64,000 nucleotides of DNA from Streptomyces lucensis JCM 4490 (GTDB taxonomy: Bacteria > Actinomycetota > Actinomycetes > Streptomycetales > Streptomycetaceae), in the NCBI RefSeq assembly GCF_014650035.1, contig NZ_BMUE01000003.1, positions 682,001-746,000 on the forward strand, written 5' to 3'. The notes under the pieces are model-generated. The model saw only the letters and a program-made list of their open reading frames with translations, made no database searches and was not told the DNA's origin. The stretch's first letter is position 1. Each line of letters opens with the position of its first letter. A program made the position numbers and the translations under genes. Of the stretch, positions 48,572 through 56,923 are shown one piece after another.

Positions 48572-49373
48572 AGGCCGTCGGCAGCCAGCCCACCTTGCCG
48601 GCGAGGAGGGCGTATCCGACGAACGCGCCGATGTCGAGCAGGGAGTGCGCGACGACCAGCGGCCCGACCCGTCCCCAGCGGCGGTAGAGGTACACGAACA
48701 CCACGCCCATGACCATGTTGCCGAGGAAGCCGCCGACGCCCTGGTAGAGGTGGTAGGAGCCGCGCAGGACCGCGCTGGCGACCAGCGCGGTCCCCGGGGT
48801 CCAGCCCAACTGGCCCAGCCTGCGCAGCAGGTAGCCGACCACGATGACCTCTTCGAGGATCGCGTTCTGCAGGGCGGACAGAACCAGCACCGGGTACTTC
48901 CACCAGACGTCCGGCAGTGCCTCGGGCACGACGGTGAGGTTGAAGCCGAGGCCGCGGGCGGCCAGGTAGAAGGCGATGCCGGTGCTGCCGATCACCGCTG
49001 CCACGCCCGCTCCGCGGCCGAGGTCGGGCCACGGGCGGCTGCGGTCGAAGCCGAGGGTGCGCAGGCTCCCACCCTCGCGCAGCAGCAGGTGGGCGACGAG
49101 GGCCACCGGGACCAGCGCGCTGGCGATGCCGAACAGCTGCCAGGCGAGGTCCAGCCACGGCCGGCCGGGCGCGGCCGAGGCGTTCAGGGTCGCCGCCTGG
49201 TCCTTGAGGCCGCCCGGCTTGGTGACCGAGCCGATGAAGCTGATCAGCGCGGAGACTCCGCTCGCGCCCAGCGAGAGCGCGAGGACCAGGACCGTCTCGT
49301 CCCGCAGCATCCGCCGCCGCGGGTAGCCCTCCCCGGCCCCGGACCCGTCCACCGACCCAGCTTCCACCTGCAC
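48570..49373 (-). CDS. CPBP family intramembrane protease-like protein
   Basis: A 267-aa membrane protein with about seven helices and CPBP (Abi/Rce1) motifs: 'ILEEVIVVGYLL' for motif 1, 'LRGSYHLYQG' for motif 2 and 'VAHSLLD' for motif 3. The two Glu and the two His residues needed for the active site are present; the Arg of EExxxR is replaced by Val, and motif 2 has Arg where Phe is usual, as in a distinct actinobacterial branch. Rce1 relatives cleave membrane proteins; whether this one does is open. The GTG at 49373 was chosen for its GAGG site; ATG at 'RRRMLRDE' is an alternative. Confidence 0.85.
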   Translation of the reverse strand: MQVEAGSVDGSGAGEGYPRRRMLRDETVLVLALSLGASGVSALISFIGSVTKPGGLKDQAATLNASAAPGRPWLDLAWQLFGIASALVPVALVAHLLLREGGSLRTLGFDRSRPWPDLGRGAGVAAVIGSTGIAFYLAARGLGFNLTVVPEALPDVWWKYPVLVLSALQNAILEEVIVVGYLLRRLGQLGWTPGTALVASAVLRGSYHLYQGVGGFLGNMVMGVVFVYLYRRWGRVGPLVVAHSLLDIGAFVGYALLAGKVGWLPTA

Positions 49374-49466
49374 CCCTGCCTCAAGCCGCCGCACGGACCC
49401 ACGGCCCCCTACGCCCCGCAAGGATCGCAGAAGTCCGTGCCGGTGCCGCACACCGGTCCGGGGTGC

Positions 49467-50984
49467 TCAGCCCAGGGGCACCGCTTCCGGCAGCCCCACC
49501 GGCCAGGTGTGCACCGGCTCGCCGACGTGCATCAGCTCGGCGTAGCGCCGGGTCGTCGCCGCCAGGGCCGCCTCACGGCCGAGGCCCTGCTCCCGTGCCC
49601 GGTGGAAGGTGGCCGCCTGCCAGGACGCGCCGTTGACCCGCCGCCGGCAGCGCTCCTCGATGACACCGAGGTAGAGGTCCCGGTCGGCGGCCTCGACGCC
49701 CCACGCGTCCAGTCCGGCGGCGGCCAGCGGCAGCAGCTCGTCGCGGACCAGGGTCACCGCGTCGACCTCGCCCGTGCCGCCGTACCGTCCCCGCCGGGGC
49801 CACACGAAGCGCGCGTCGATCCCGTACCTGCAGGCCGCGTCGAAGTTGGCCTCGGCCGCGGCGAACGGCAGCCGGGTCCACACGGGCCGGGACTCCTCGG
49901 CGAGGGAGCGCACCAGGCCGTAGTAGAAGGCCGCGTTGGCGATCACGTCGGTGATGGTCGGTCCGGCCGGCAGCACCCGGTTCTCCACCCTGAGGTGCGG
50001 GACGCCGTCCGCGATGCCGTAGACCGGCCGGTTCCAGCGGTAGATCGTGCCGTTGTGCAGGACCAGTTCGGCGAGCTTGGGGGTGCCGCCGGCGTCCAGG
50101 ACCGCCAACGGGTCCTCGTCGTCGCAGAGCGGCAGGAGAGCCGGGAAGTAGCGCAGGTTCTCCTCGAACAGGTCGTAGGCGGAGGACACCCACCGCTCGC
50201 CGAACCAGGTTCGCGGCCGCACCCCCTGTGCCTGCAGCTCGGGCGGCCGCGTGTCCGTGGACTGCAGGAACAGCGGCGGCCGGGACTCGCGCCACAGCTC
50301 GTGGCCGAAGAGGAACGGAGAGTTGGCGCCGACGGCGATCTGCGCGGCGGACGCCACCTGCGCGGCGTTCCACACGTCGGCGAACCGGGCCGGGGTGACC
50401 TGCAGGTGCAGCTGCACCGAGGTGCACGCGGCCTCGGGGACGATCGACTTGGACGTGCAGGTGAGGTGCTCCACGCCATCGATGTCGAGCCGGAAGTCCT
50501 CGCCGCGCGCGGCCACGATCTGGTCGTTGAGCAGGGTGTAGCGGTCGACCTCGGAGAGGTTGGAGGAGACCAGGTCGTCCCGGCCGAGCGTGGGCAGGAT
50601 GCCGATCATGACGATGCCCGCGTCCACCTCACCGGCCTTCCGGTCGGCGTACGCGAGCGAGGTGCGCAACTCCTCGGCGAGCCGGTCGAATACCCGGCCG
50701 CCCAATCGGTGCGGGGCGATGTTGACTTCAAGGTTGAACATGGCGAGCTCTGTTTGGAAATCACGGCTCGCGATGCGTTCCAGCACCTGCCCGTTCAACA
50801 TTTTCGGCATACCGTCCGACCCCGCGAGATTCAACTCGATCTCCACCCCCATGAGGTTCCTGGGGCGGTCGAATCGCTTCTCGACCAGCAGTCGCTCCAG
50901 TCCCGTCAGGCACTCTTGGAGCTTTTCGCGGTAGCGCTGGCGATCGGACAGGTCGAACTGCCCTGCCACGACCTTCTCCCCCAT
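49467..50984 (-). CDS. Glutamate-cysteine ligase family (GCS2-like) protein
   Basis: A 505-aa member of the GCS2 ATP-dependent carboxylate-amine ligase family, which joins amines to the gamma-carboxyl of glutamate. 'LMGVEIELNLAG' (about 44-55) is the metal/substrate motif, and 'FNLEVNIAPHRLGG' carries the conserved Glu and Asn; 'CTSVQLHLQV' and 'NGTIYRWNRPVY' follow in the active site. The enzyme could make gamma-glutamylcysteine, or gamma-glutamyl amides/amines; the exact acceptor is unclear. Start: ATG 50984, with GAGGAGGG upstream. It sits alone on its strand, and its 567-bp upstream region is unusually AT-rich. Confidence 0.85.
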   Translation of the reverse strand: MGEKVVAGQFDLSDRQRYREKLQECLTGLERLLVEKRFDRPRNLMGVEIELNLAGSDGMPKMLNGQVLERIASRDFQTELAMFNLEVNIAPHRLGGRVFDRLAEELRTSLAYADRKAGEVDAGIVMIGILPTLGRDDLVSSNLSEVDRYTLLNDQIVAARGEDFRLDIDGVEHLTCTSKSIVPEAACTSVQLHLQVTPARFADVWNAAQVASAAQIAVGANSPFLFGHELWRESRPPLFLQSTDTRPPELQAQGVRPRTWFGERWVSSAYDLFEENLRYFPALLPLCDDEDPLAVLDAGGTPKLAELVLHNGTIYRWNRPVYGIADGVPHLRVENRVLPAGPTITDVIANAAFYYGLVRSLAEESRPVWTRLPFAAAEANFDAACRYGIDARFVWPRRGRYGGTGEVDAVTLVRDELLPLAAAGLDAWGVEAADRDLYLGVIEERCRRRVNGASWQAATFHRAREQGLGREAALAATTRRYAELMHVGEPVHTWPVGLPEAVPLG

Positions 50985-51551
50985 CGAAGTGTCCCTCCTC
51001 GATTGGGCGGGCCGACGATCCGGCCGCCGGGCTCCCGGGTCAGGTGGGATGATGCCCAGCCGAAGCGATCGATAACGTCCCGCACGGGCCTGGCGCCCGC
51101 TAGTCTGTCGGATGTTCCCCGCGGCACATTCACGGGGCATGCCGCAATGTGCTCCTTCGAGTGCCCCCGAACGCCTCGTGAAAAACGCCGATGACATTAG
51201 GCCGACCGCTACCGACGCGTATGGCCAGGTCACCGGCACGAGGTGGGTGCGGAAACCGGGATGAGTTCCGCAAATCGACGGCCCAATAGCGCCTTGCGCG
51301 ACTTACCCGGACGGGATAGACGAAACAACTGCCGAACATGCGTCATATAAACTTCGTCCACAAGGCAGAAGGTTGGCGCCCTCGGTTCTGGTTCCTGCCG
51401 TGTTCCTGCCGTCACCATGTCGGGCGGCAGGCCGAGTCGCACACCGTTGTTCACCGACCGGGCCCCCACCCCTCAGGCCTTCTGTGAGCAGACAGCGTCG
51501 TCCGCCCCACCCTCCTCGCGCCGCCGCGCCTGTCACTGAGAGGCGACCCAC
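50985..51551. other. 567-bp gene-free region, AT-rich in its middle
   Basis: No coding frame with Streptomyces codon usage was found. It holds a dyad GCACATT/AATGTGC (51124-51130 and 51146-51152; GCGGCA/TGCCGC nested with it), the AT-rich zone about 51160-51380 with CATATAAAC (51338-51350), and possible promoters for the divergent flanking genes. A small RNA or a foreign remnant is possible. Confidence 0.5.
51124..51152. promoter_or_regulatory. Dyad upstream of the ligase-family gene
   Basis: GCACATT (51124-51130) and AATGTGC (51146-51152) are complementary 7-mers with a 15-nt gap; GCGGCA/TGCCGC overlap it. It lies about 140-170 nt upstream of the ligase start. Confidence 0.45.
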
Positions 51552-52136
51552 ATGCCGCTGCACGTGTCCCCCGCACCCGCGCCCGCCCTGCGCTCCGTCC
51601 TCACCGCCCTCGGTTCCCCCACCGCGGTCCGTGAGGCCCCTACCCCCTCCCTGCGCGCCGCGCAGGGTCCGGCAACGCCCGAGCTGCCGCTGCCCGTCCA
51701 TGTGCTGGACCGGATCACCGCACAGGGTCTGTCCGCGACACGGCTGGCGGGCTGGCGCTTCCTGATCCGCTGCGGCGACCGGGCGGTGGCCGCGGCGGAG
51801 ACCATGCTCACCCCCGACGGCTGGGCCTTCTCGCACTTCTTCGAGGGCCCGTACGTCGCGTCCACCGAACGCGCGCTGCAACAGGCCGAGGCGCTGCAAC
51901 AGCCGTACCAGGCAAGGTTGTTGTCCGTGCCCGGTCTGTACATGCTCACCCTGTGGCTGCACGGCGACCACACCCGTGACGGCGCCGAGGGCCACCCGGC
52001 CGCCACGGATCTGCTCGTGCCGCTGGCTCCGGCGCCGCCCGGCATCTCGGCACACCGGCCCTACCAGGTGGCCGAGTTGCTCCCGGTTCTGACCCATCGG
52101 GCGACTCCCGTCCGCCTGCTCGGCTCTCCCGCCTGA
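51552..52136 (+). CDS. Hypothetical protein (194 aa), unknown function
   Basis: A 194-aa protein with a Pro/Ala-rich head (1-47) and a compact core (about 48-190). The core has 'VHVLDRITAQGLSATRLAGWRFLIRCGDRAVAAAE' (partly), 'FFEGPYVASTERALQQAEAL' and 'LLSVPGLYMLTLWLHGD', a mix of helix and strand with no known motif. Third positions are strongly G/C, and a GAGAGGCGA site precedes the ATG at 51552. Such proteins occur in many Streptomyces with no assigned role, as I recall. Nothing in the neighbourhood gives a clue; the next gene is DUF5999. Confidence 0.75.
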   Translation: MPLHVSPAPAPALRSVLTALGSPTAVREAPTPSLRAAQGPATPELPLPVHVLDRITAQGLSATRLAGWRFLIRCGDRAVAAAETMLTPDGWAFSHFFEGPYVASTERALQQAEALQQPYQARLLSVPGLYMLTLWLHGDHTRDGAEGHPAATDLLVPLAPAPPGISAHRPYQVAELLPVLTHRATPVRLLGSPA

Positions 52137-52425
52137 ACGGGGTCCGCGTACCCCGCCACCCGGAAGGGAAGCGGGGTACTGCTGTACCGGCACGGGGTGC
52201 CGGTTCCCCTCCGTACGGGGCGCCGGCCGGACTAGCCCTTTGTGACCACTGCGAACCACCCGAAGGGACAGTGCAGTTGGGCTGAACCGTCCGTGCGGGT
52301 GACGCGTCCTCAACCAGTGAGAAGCGGTGCTGCGAAATCCCTGCGGATCGACGCCCGGAGGGCAACACTGGGTTTCGACCGGCTCATCGCCACGGGGGAC
52401 CGACTCATCACTACGGGGGACCACC

Positions 52426-52662
52426 ATGACCACGACAGAGCGAGAGATCCCGCCCATGTGCCAGCACCAGCCACCGTGCCCGCCAGCCGAGTCCGCCGAC
52501 CGGGAGTCCGCCCGTCTCGTGGCGCACCATCCGGAACAGGGGTGGAGTCTGCTGTGCAACGGCGTCCTGCTCTTCGAGGACACCGGTGAGCTGCTGCCCG
52601 ACGGCCGGATCATCGCCCCGCACCGCCCGCCCGGTGCGGACCAGGTGATGACCGCCGCCTGA
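52426..52662 (+). CDS. DUF5999 family small protein
   Basis: A 78-aa protein whose core 'MCQHQPPCPPAESADRESARLVAHHPEQGWSLLCNGVLLFEDTGELLPDG' (partly) is the DUF5999 pattern known from Streptomyces. Cys/His clusters (CQHQPPC, AHHPEQ, LLCNG) might bind zinc, which is inference. The ATG at 52426 with GGGGGACC upstream was chosen; the family often begins at the Met of 'MCQHQ' (52456). No operon partner is seen. Confidence 0.75.
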   Translation: MTTTEREIPPMCQHQPPCPPAESADRESARLVAHHPEQGWSLLCNGVLLFEDTGELLPDGRIIAPHRPPGADQVMTAA

Positions 52663-53032
52663 GCGGAGCACGAGCGACCTGAGGGGCCGGCCGCACGCAC
52701 CCGGTGCGTACCGGCCCCGACCCGTGTCCCCGGGGGGTCGGCCACCGACCGTGGCCGGCCGTCGGCGCAGCGTCTCGACGGGGTCCTCGGGGCTCGTGGG
52801 CGCGTAGTCGAACCAGTCGAAGGCCGCCCGGCCCTCCGTGACGTACATACCGATGACTCGGTCGGTGAATCCGCCCGCCGGCACCGGGTGCCCGGAGAAG
52901 GGCCCGGGAACACCGCCCGGCTGGTCGTATCGCCGTCGCGGGGGTGGGATGGAAGGAAGCAAGGGCCTCGCACGCGGGCACGTCCGCGGGAACCGCCCGG
53001 CGGCCTCCCCGTGCGGATCGAACGGTGGAACC
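52663..53032. other. 370-bp gap with a coding remnant on the minus strand
   Basis: No intact gene is present. About 170 bp (52759-52929) keep a minus-strand coding pattern and are listed separately as a gene fragment. Confidence 0.6.
52759..52929 (-). pseudogene. Decayed fragment of a secreted glycosidase-like gene
   Basis: A 57-codon stretch read on the minus strand has almost only G/C third positions and reads like a protein C-terminus: 'GGFTDRVIGMYVTEGRAAFDWFDYAP' (partly). This resembles the last beta-strands of GH43-type beta-xylosidase accessory domains (pattern F..G..V.G.....AFDWFDY). There is no start, no upstream catalytic domain and no stop for over 300 bp beyond, so both ends are gone. 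Identification as GH43 is from pattern memory and needs a search. Confidence 0.5.
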
Positions 53033-53563
53033 ATGTCCGGTTACGACGCCTCGGCGACCGCTCGTGTGGTGGTCGGTGTGAGCGGCTCCCTGGGCAGTGT
53101 GACGGCCCTGCGCCGGGCCACCGCGCTGGCCCGCCGGCTGGGGGCGGAGCTGTGGCCGGTGCTGGCCTGGGAACCACCGGGCGGCGACCCCGCGGCGCGG
53201 CGCTCGCCCGCCGCCGGTCTCCTGGTCGAGGAGTGGCAACGGCTGGCCAGGCAGCGGCTGGCGTCGGTGCTGGAGGAGATCTTCGGAACGGAGGACCCCG
53301 GTGTGCCGATGCATCCCGTCGTCGTCCGCGGCACCGCGGGCGCGGCGCTGGTGGCCACCGCGGACCGGGAGAACGACGTCCTGGTCGTGGGCGCGGGACG
53401 GCGCGGTCTGCAACGGGCCTTCTCCGGCCGGGTGTCGCGGCACTGCCTGGCACACGCCGTCTGCCCGGTGCTGGCGGTGCCCCCGTCCCCGCTGGAATCC
53501 CAGCTGCTGGCCGTCCACCGGCGCAACACCTGGCATCTGCGCATGGACACACGGGGGTTGTGA
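53033..53563 (+). CDS. Universal stress protein family protein
   Basis: A 176-aa single-domain Usp protein. 'VVVGVSGSLGSVTALRRATALARRLGAEL' (partly, 11-39) opens it, and the C-terminal 'VLVVGAGRRGLQRAFSGRVSRHCLAHAVCPVLAV' (partly) carries the ATP-phosphate G-x2-G-x8-G(S) loop in a slightly altered form. Usp proteins bind ATP or AMP and help survival in starvation, hypoxia or stress. The ATG at 53033 has GGTGGA upstream; the frame to 52838 upstream is the antisense of the decayed fragment. The gene stands alone. Confidence 0.88.
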   Translation: MSGYDASATARVVVGVSGSLGSVTALRRATALARRLGAELWPVLAWEPPGGDPAARRSPAAGLLVEEWQRLARQRLASVLEEIFGTEDPGVPMHPVVVRGTAGAALVATADRENDVLVVGAGRRGLQRAFSGRVSRHCLAHAVCPVLAVPPSPLESQLLAVHRRNTWHLRMDTRGL

Positions 53564-53653
53564 CAGCGGCTCGCCGCCGCGGGCCGTCAGAGCGGCGTCA
53601 AGGTACGGGCGAGAAGGGCCGCGCCCGGCCCGCGACGGTCTACCGTCGAACTC

Positions 53654-54211
53654 ATGGAGCAGCTCGGTGACACTCGCCCCCGGACCGAAGGGCCGCGCGG
53701 GTCCGCCGGCCCGGGCGCGGTGCACGACCGGGACTGGGCCACGGACGTGCGCAGGTCGGTCCGCTGTTCCGCCGCGCTGTTCGGGCTGCTGCTGTTCGTC
53801 GACGGCGCGGCCGGCTCCCTCGACTGGCGGCGTGGTGCGCTGTGGCTCCTGCTGGCCTCGCTGCTCCTCCTCGTCCTGGTACCGGCACGGGTGTCGGCCG
53901 GTACGGGCTGGCTGGCCACCCGCCGTCTGCTGCGCACGCGCCGGGTCCGCACCGATCTGCTGATCGCGGCACGCCCGGTCGAGGGCGTGGCACGGCGGTT
54001 GGTCCTGCGGGACGCCCTCGGCAACCGGGTGGAGATCGACCCCGAGGTCCTGGTCCGCAACCCCGCCCTCTGGTACCGGCTGGACGAGGGGGCCCGCGCC
54101 GCCGAGGCGGCAGGCACCCTGCGGTGCGGGGCGGTGGCCCTGCACCGCCTCGCCCACCGCCTCGACCGCGAGGCCGCTCTGGGCGCGTTCCGGGTCTCGG
54201 GGCTGGAGTGA
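53654..54211 (+). CDS. Two-helix membrane protein, unknown function
   Basis: A 185-aa protein: 35 polar residues, two membrane helices ('SAALFGLLLFVDGAAG', 'GALWLLLASLLLLVLV', about 39-82), then a cytoplasmic region with 'VLRDALGNRVEIDPEVLVRNPALWYRLDEGAR' (partly), which looks like a small beta-rich domain. No known family is recognised. The ATG at 53654 is preceded by 'CGAACTC' with no clear ribosome site. Downstream, a 16-bp palindrome (54225-54240) precedes the APC permease. Confidence 0.75.
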   Translation: MEQLGDTRPRTEGPRGSAGPGAVHDRDWATDVRRSVRCSAALFGLLLFVDGAAGSLDWRRGALWLLLASLLLLVLVPARVSAGTGWLATRRLLRTRRVRTDLLIAARPVEGVARRLVLRDALGNRVEIDPEVLVRNPALWYRLDEGARAAEAAGTLRCGAVALHRLAHRLDREAALGAFRVSGLE

Positions 54212-54224
54212 GCGGCCCTGGGGC

Positions 54225-54240
54225 CGGGACGATCGTCCCG
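54225..54240. repeat. 16-bp perfect palindrome
   Basis: CGGGACGATCGTCCCG is self-complementary with no loop, 14 nt after the stop of the membrane protein and 258 nt before the permease. It may be a protein-binding site or, with flanks, a weak terminator. Confidence 0.5.
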
Positions 54241-54497
54241 CGCCCCTCGGGCGTCACGGGTCATGACGCTCGGTGGCCGTCGCCGCACCGGCCCCGCCGG
54301 CGGGCCCGGCCACCCACCGACCGCCTTCCGGCCTCGTCTTCTCGATGCGCCGGACCCGCGCCGGGGTCATTCTTAACGCAGGATTGATGCCCACGGATCC
54401 CGGATGCACGGGCCCGGGCGTCACTCTCTGCATACGCTGGTGCCGCCGTCCGCGTGATGGCCGTAGAACAGCGGAGCCACACTTCAGGAGCACGCCG

Positions 54498-56450
54498 ATG
54501 GCCACGACCGAGCACCCTCCCAGTCGCCTGCGGGCCTGGATGCTGGAGGGGCTGTCCGACATGGGCAAGGGCGGTGGCCACACGGGACCGCACGCCGAGC
54601 CGGAACCCCCGCACCGGGGCCAGCGCTGGTGGCGGGTGATGTGCCTGACCGGCGTCGACTACTTCTCGACCCTCGGCTACCAGCCCGGCATCGCGGCCCT
54701 GGCGGCCGGTCTGCTCTCGCCCGTCGCCACCATCGTGCTCGTCATCGTGACCCTGGCCGGCGCCCTGCCGGTGTACCGCCGGGTCTCCGAGGAGAGCCCG
54801 CGCGGCGAGGGCTCCATCGCGATGCTGGAACGGCTGCTGTCGTTCTGGCAGGGCAAGCTGTTCGTGCTCACACTGCTGGGCTTCGCGGCCACCGACTTCC
54901 TGATCACCATCACGCTCTCGGCGGCCGACGCCTCCACCCACCTGGTGGAGAACCCCCACCTCACAAGCGCTCTGCAGGGTCACCAGATGGTGATCACGCT
55001 GTTCCTGGTGGCCCTGCTCGGCGCGGTGTTCATGAAGGGCTTCCTGGAGGCGATCGGCGTCGCGGTCGCCCTGGTCGGCGTCTACCTCGCGCTCAACCTC
55101 GTGGTCGTGATCGTCGGGGTGTGGCACGTCCTCACCGCCGAGTACGTGGTCACCGACTGGGCGAACGCCCTGACCGCCGAACACGGCAACGTCTTCGTCA
55201 TGGTCGGCGTGGCCCTGATCGTCTTCCCGAAGCTGGCCCTCGGCCTGTCCGGCTTCGAGACCGGCGTCGCCGTCATGCCCCACGTGCGCGGCGACGCCGG
55301 CGACACGGAGGAGCGGCCGGCCGGCCGTATCCGGGACACGAAGAAGCTCCTGACCACGGCCGCGCTGGTCATGAGCTGCTTCCTGATCGCAACGAGCTTC
55401 ATCACCACGCTGCTGATCCCGGAGAACGAGTTCAAGGCGGGCGGCAAGGCCAACGGCCGGGCGCTCGCCTACCTCGCGCACCAGTACCTCGGCGGTGCCT
55501 TCGGCACGGTCTACGACATCTCGACCATCGCCATCCTGTGGTTCGCCGGCGCCTCCGCCATGGCCGGTCTGCTGAACCTGATGCCCCGGTACCTGCCCCG
55601 CTACGGCATGGCCCCCCACTGGGCACGCGCGGTGCGCCCCATGGTCCTCGTCTTCACGCTGGTCGCCTTCCTGGTGACCTGGATCTTCGACGCCAACGTC
55701 GACAAGCAGGGCGGGGCCTACGCCACCGGTGTGCTGGTGCTGATCAGCTCGGCCGCCATCGCGGTGACCATCGCCGCGCGCAAGGCCGGTCAGCGCGGCT
55801 GGACCATCGCGTTCGGCGTGATAGCCGCGGTGTTCCTGTACACGACCGTCGTGAACGTCATCGAGCGCCCGGACGGCGTGAAGATCGGTGCCTGTTTCAT
55901 CGCGGGCATCATCCTGGTCTCCCTGCTGTCCCGGCTGGCCCGTGCCTTCGAGCTGCGCGTGACCAGCGTGGCGCTCGACCCGATGGCGGAACGGTTCGTC
56001 AGGGACATGGCCAGCCGCAGGATGCGGTTCATCGCCAACGAACCCGGCCACCGCGACAAGGCCGAGTACCGCGACAAGATCGAGCAGATCCGGGCCGACA
56101 ACGAGATGCCCGAGCAGGAGGACTTCGTCTTCGTCGAGGTCACGGTCACCGATCCCTCCGAGTTCGAGGCGGGCCTGACCGTGCGCGGCGAGGTCCTGCA
56201 CGGCCGCTACCGGGTGCTGACCCTGGAGTCGGCCTCCATCCCGAACGCCCTCGCCGCGCTCCTCCTCCACGTCCGGGACACCACCGGGTGCACCCCGCAC
56301 ATCTACTTCGAGTGGACCGAGGGCAACCCGTTCGCAAACTTCCTGCGCTTCTTCCTCTTCGGCCAGGGCGAGGTCGCCCCCGTCACGCGCGAGGTGCTGC
56401 GCGAGGCGGAACCGGACCGGAACCGCCGGCCACGCGTACACACGGGCTGA
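54498..56450 (+). CDS. APC-superfamily amino acid permease with C-terminal soluble domain
   Basis: A 650-aa permease with about twelve helices (about 50-490): '[20 protein letters not shown]' is the conserved APC helix 1-2 start (partly), '[24 protein letters not shown]' the helix 6 region. After about residue 495 comes a soluble domain of about 150 residues ('[13 protein letters not shown]', '[15 protein letters not shown]'), making it longer than simple APC permeases. Substrate is likely an amino acid or amine. The ATG at 54498 has CAGGAG 7 nt upstream. It ends 52 bp before the TOBE regulator. Confidence 0.88.
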   Translation: MATTEHPPSRLRAWMLEGLSDMGKGGGHTGPHAEPEPPHRGQRWWRVMCLTGVDYFSTLGYQPGIAALAAGLLSPVATIVLVIVTLAGALPVYRRVSEESPRGEGSIAMLERLLSFWQGKLFVLTLLGFAATDFLITITLSAADASTHLVENPHLTSALQGHQMVITLFLVALLGAVFMKGFLEAIGVAVALVGVYLALNLVVVIVGVWHVLTAEYVVTDWANALTAEHGNVFVMVGVALIVFPKLALGLSGFETGVAVMPHVRGDAGDTEERPAGRIRDTKKLLTTAALVMSCFLIATSFITTLLIPENEFKAGGKANGRALAYLAHQYLGGAFGTVYDISTIAILWFAGASAMAGLLNLMPRYLPRYGMAPHWARAVRPMVLVFTLVAFLVTWIFDANVDKQGGAYATGVLVLISSAAIAVTIAARKAGQRGWTIAFGVIAAVFLYTTVVNVIERPDGVKIGACFIAGIILVSLLSRLARAFELRVTSVALDPMAERFVRDMASRRMRFIANEPGHRDKAEYRDKIEQIRADNEMPEQEDFVFVEVTVTDPSEFEAGLTVRGEVLHGRYRVLTLESASIPNALAALLLHVRDTTGCTPHIYFEWTEGNPFANFLRFFLFGQGEVAPVTREVLREAEPDRNRRPRVHTG

Positions 56451-56489
56451 CACACCGGCCCCAGGTCCGTGGTCGCCGGATCCTGGCCC

Positions 56490-56502
56490 TATCGTGACCG
56501 GC
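56490..56502 (+). promoter_or_regulatory. -10 hexamer of a likely leaderless promoter
   Basis: TATCGT (56490-56495) is followed by 7 nt and the ATG of the HTH-TOBE gene, typical of a leaderless Streptomyces transcript. Confidence 0.5.
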
Positions 56503-56898
56503 ATGCAGTCCTACACGATCGGCCAGGCCGCACGGCTGCTCGGCGTCAGCCCGGACACCGCCCGCCGGTGGGCCGACGCGGGGCGGGTGGCCACCCACCG
56601 TGACGAGGCCGGACGCCGTCTCGTCGACGGCAGGGACCTCGCCGCGTTCTCGGTCGAACTGGCCAGGGCGGGCGGCGGCGAGGACGACGCCTCCTACACC
56701 TCGGTCCGCAACGCCTTCCCCGGTATCGTCACCGCGATCAAGCTGGGCGACGTCGCCGCGCAGGTGGAGATCCAGGCCGGCCCGCACCGGCTGGTGTCGC
56801 TGCTGACCCGGGAAGCCGTCGAGGAACTGGGCCTCGAGGTCGGCATGGAGGCCACCGCGCGCGTGAAGTCCACCAACGTGCACATCGACCGTGTCTGA
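56503..56898 (+). CDS. HTH-TOBE molybdate-responsive regulator-like protein
   Basis: A 131-aa fusion. Residues 1-52 are a MerR/excisionase-type helix-turn-helix ('SYTIGQAARLLGVSPDTARRWADAG', partly), and residues about 65-131 are a single Mop/TOBE domain ('NAFPGIVTAIKLGDVAAQVEIQAGPHRLVSLLT', in part; ending 'ARVKSTNVHI'), which binds molybdate in ModE and molbindins. It is thus a compact ModE analogue with a different DNA-binding head. The ATG at 56503 lies 7 nt from TATCGT, so it is likely leaderless; GTG 56494 is an alternative. It sits beside modABC and a Moco-domain protein, so it probably controls them. Confidence 0.88.
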   Translation: MQSYTIGQAARLLGVSPDTARRWADAGRVATHRDEAGRRLVDGRDLAAFSVELARAGGGEDDASYTSVRNAFPGIVTAIKLGDVAAQVEIQAGPHRLVSLLTREAVEELGLEVGMEATARVKSTNVHIDRV

Positions 56899-56923
56899 CC
56901 CGGTCCGCCCGCACGGCAGCGGC

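Noticed and set aside
51130..51469. Short minus-strand ORFs in the AT-rich island
   Set aside because: Third positions lack the G/C bias and no ribosome site or motif is present.
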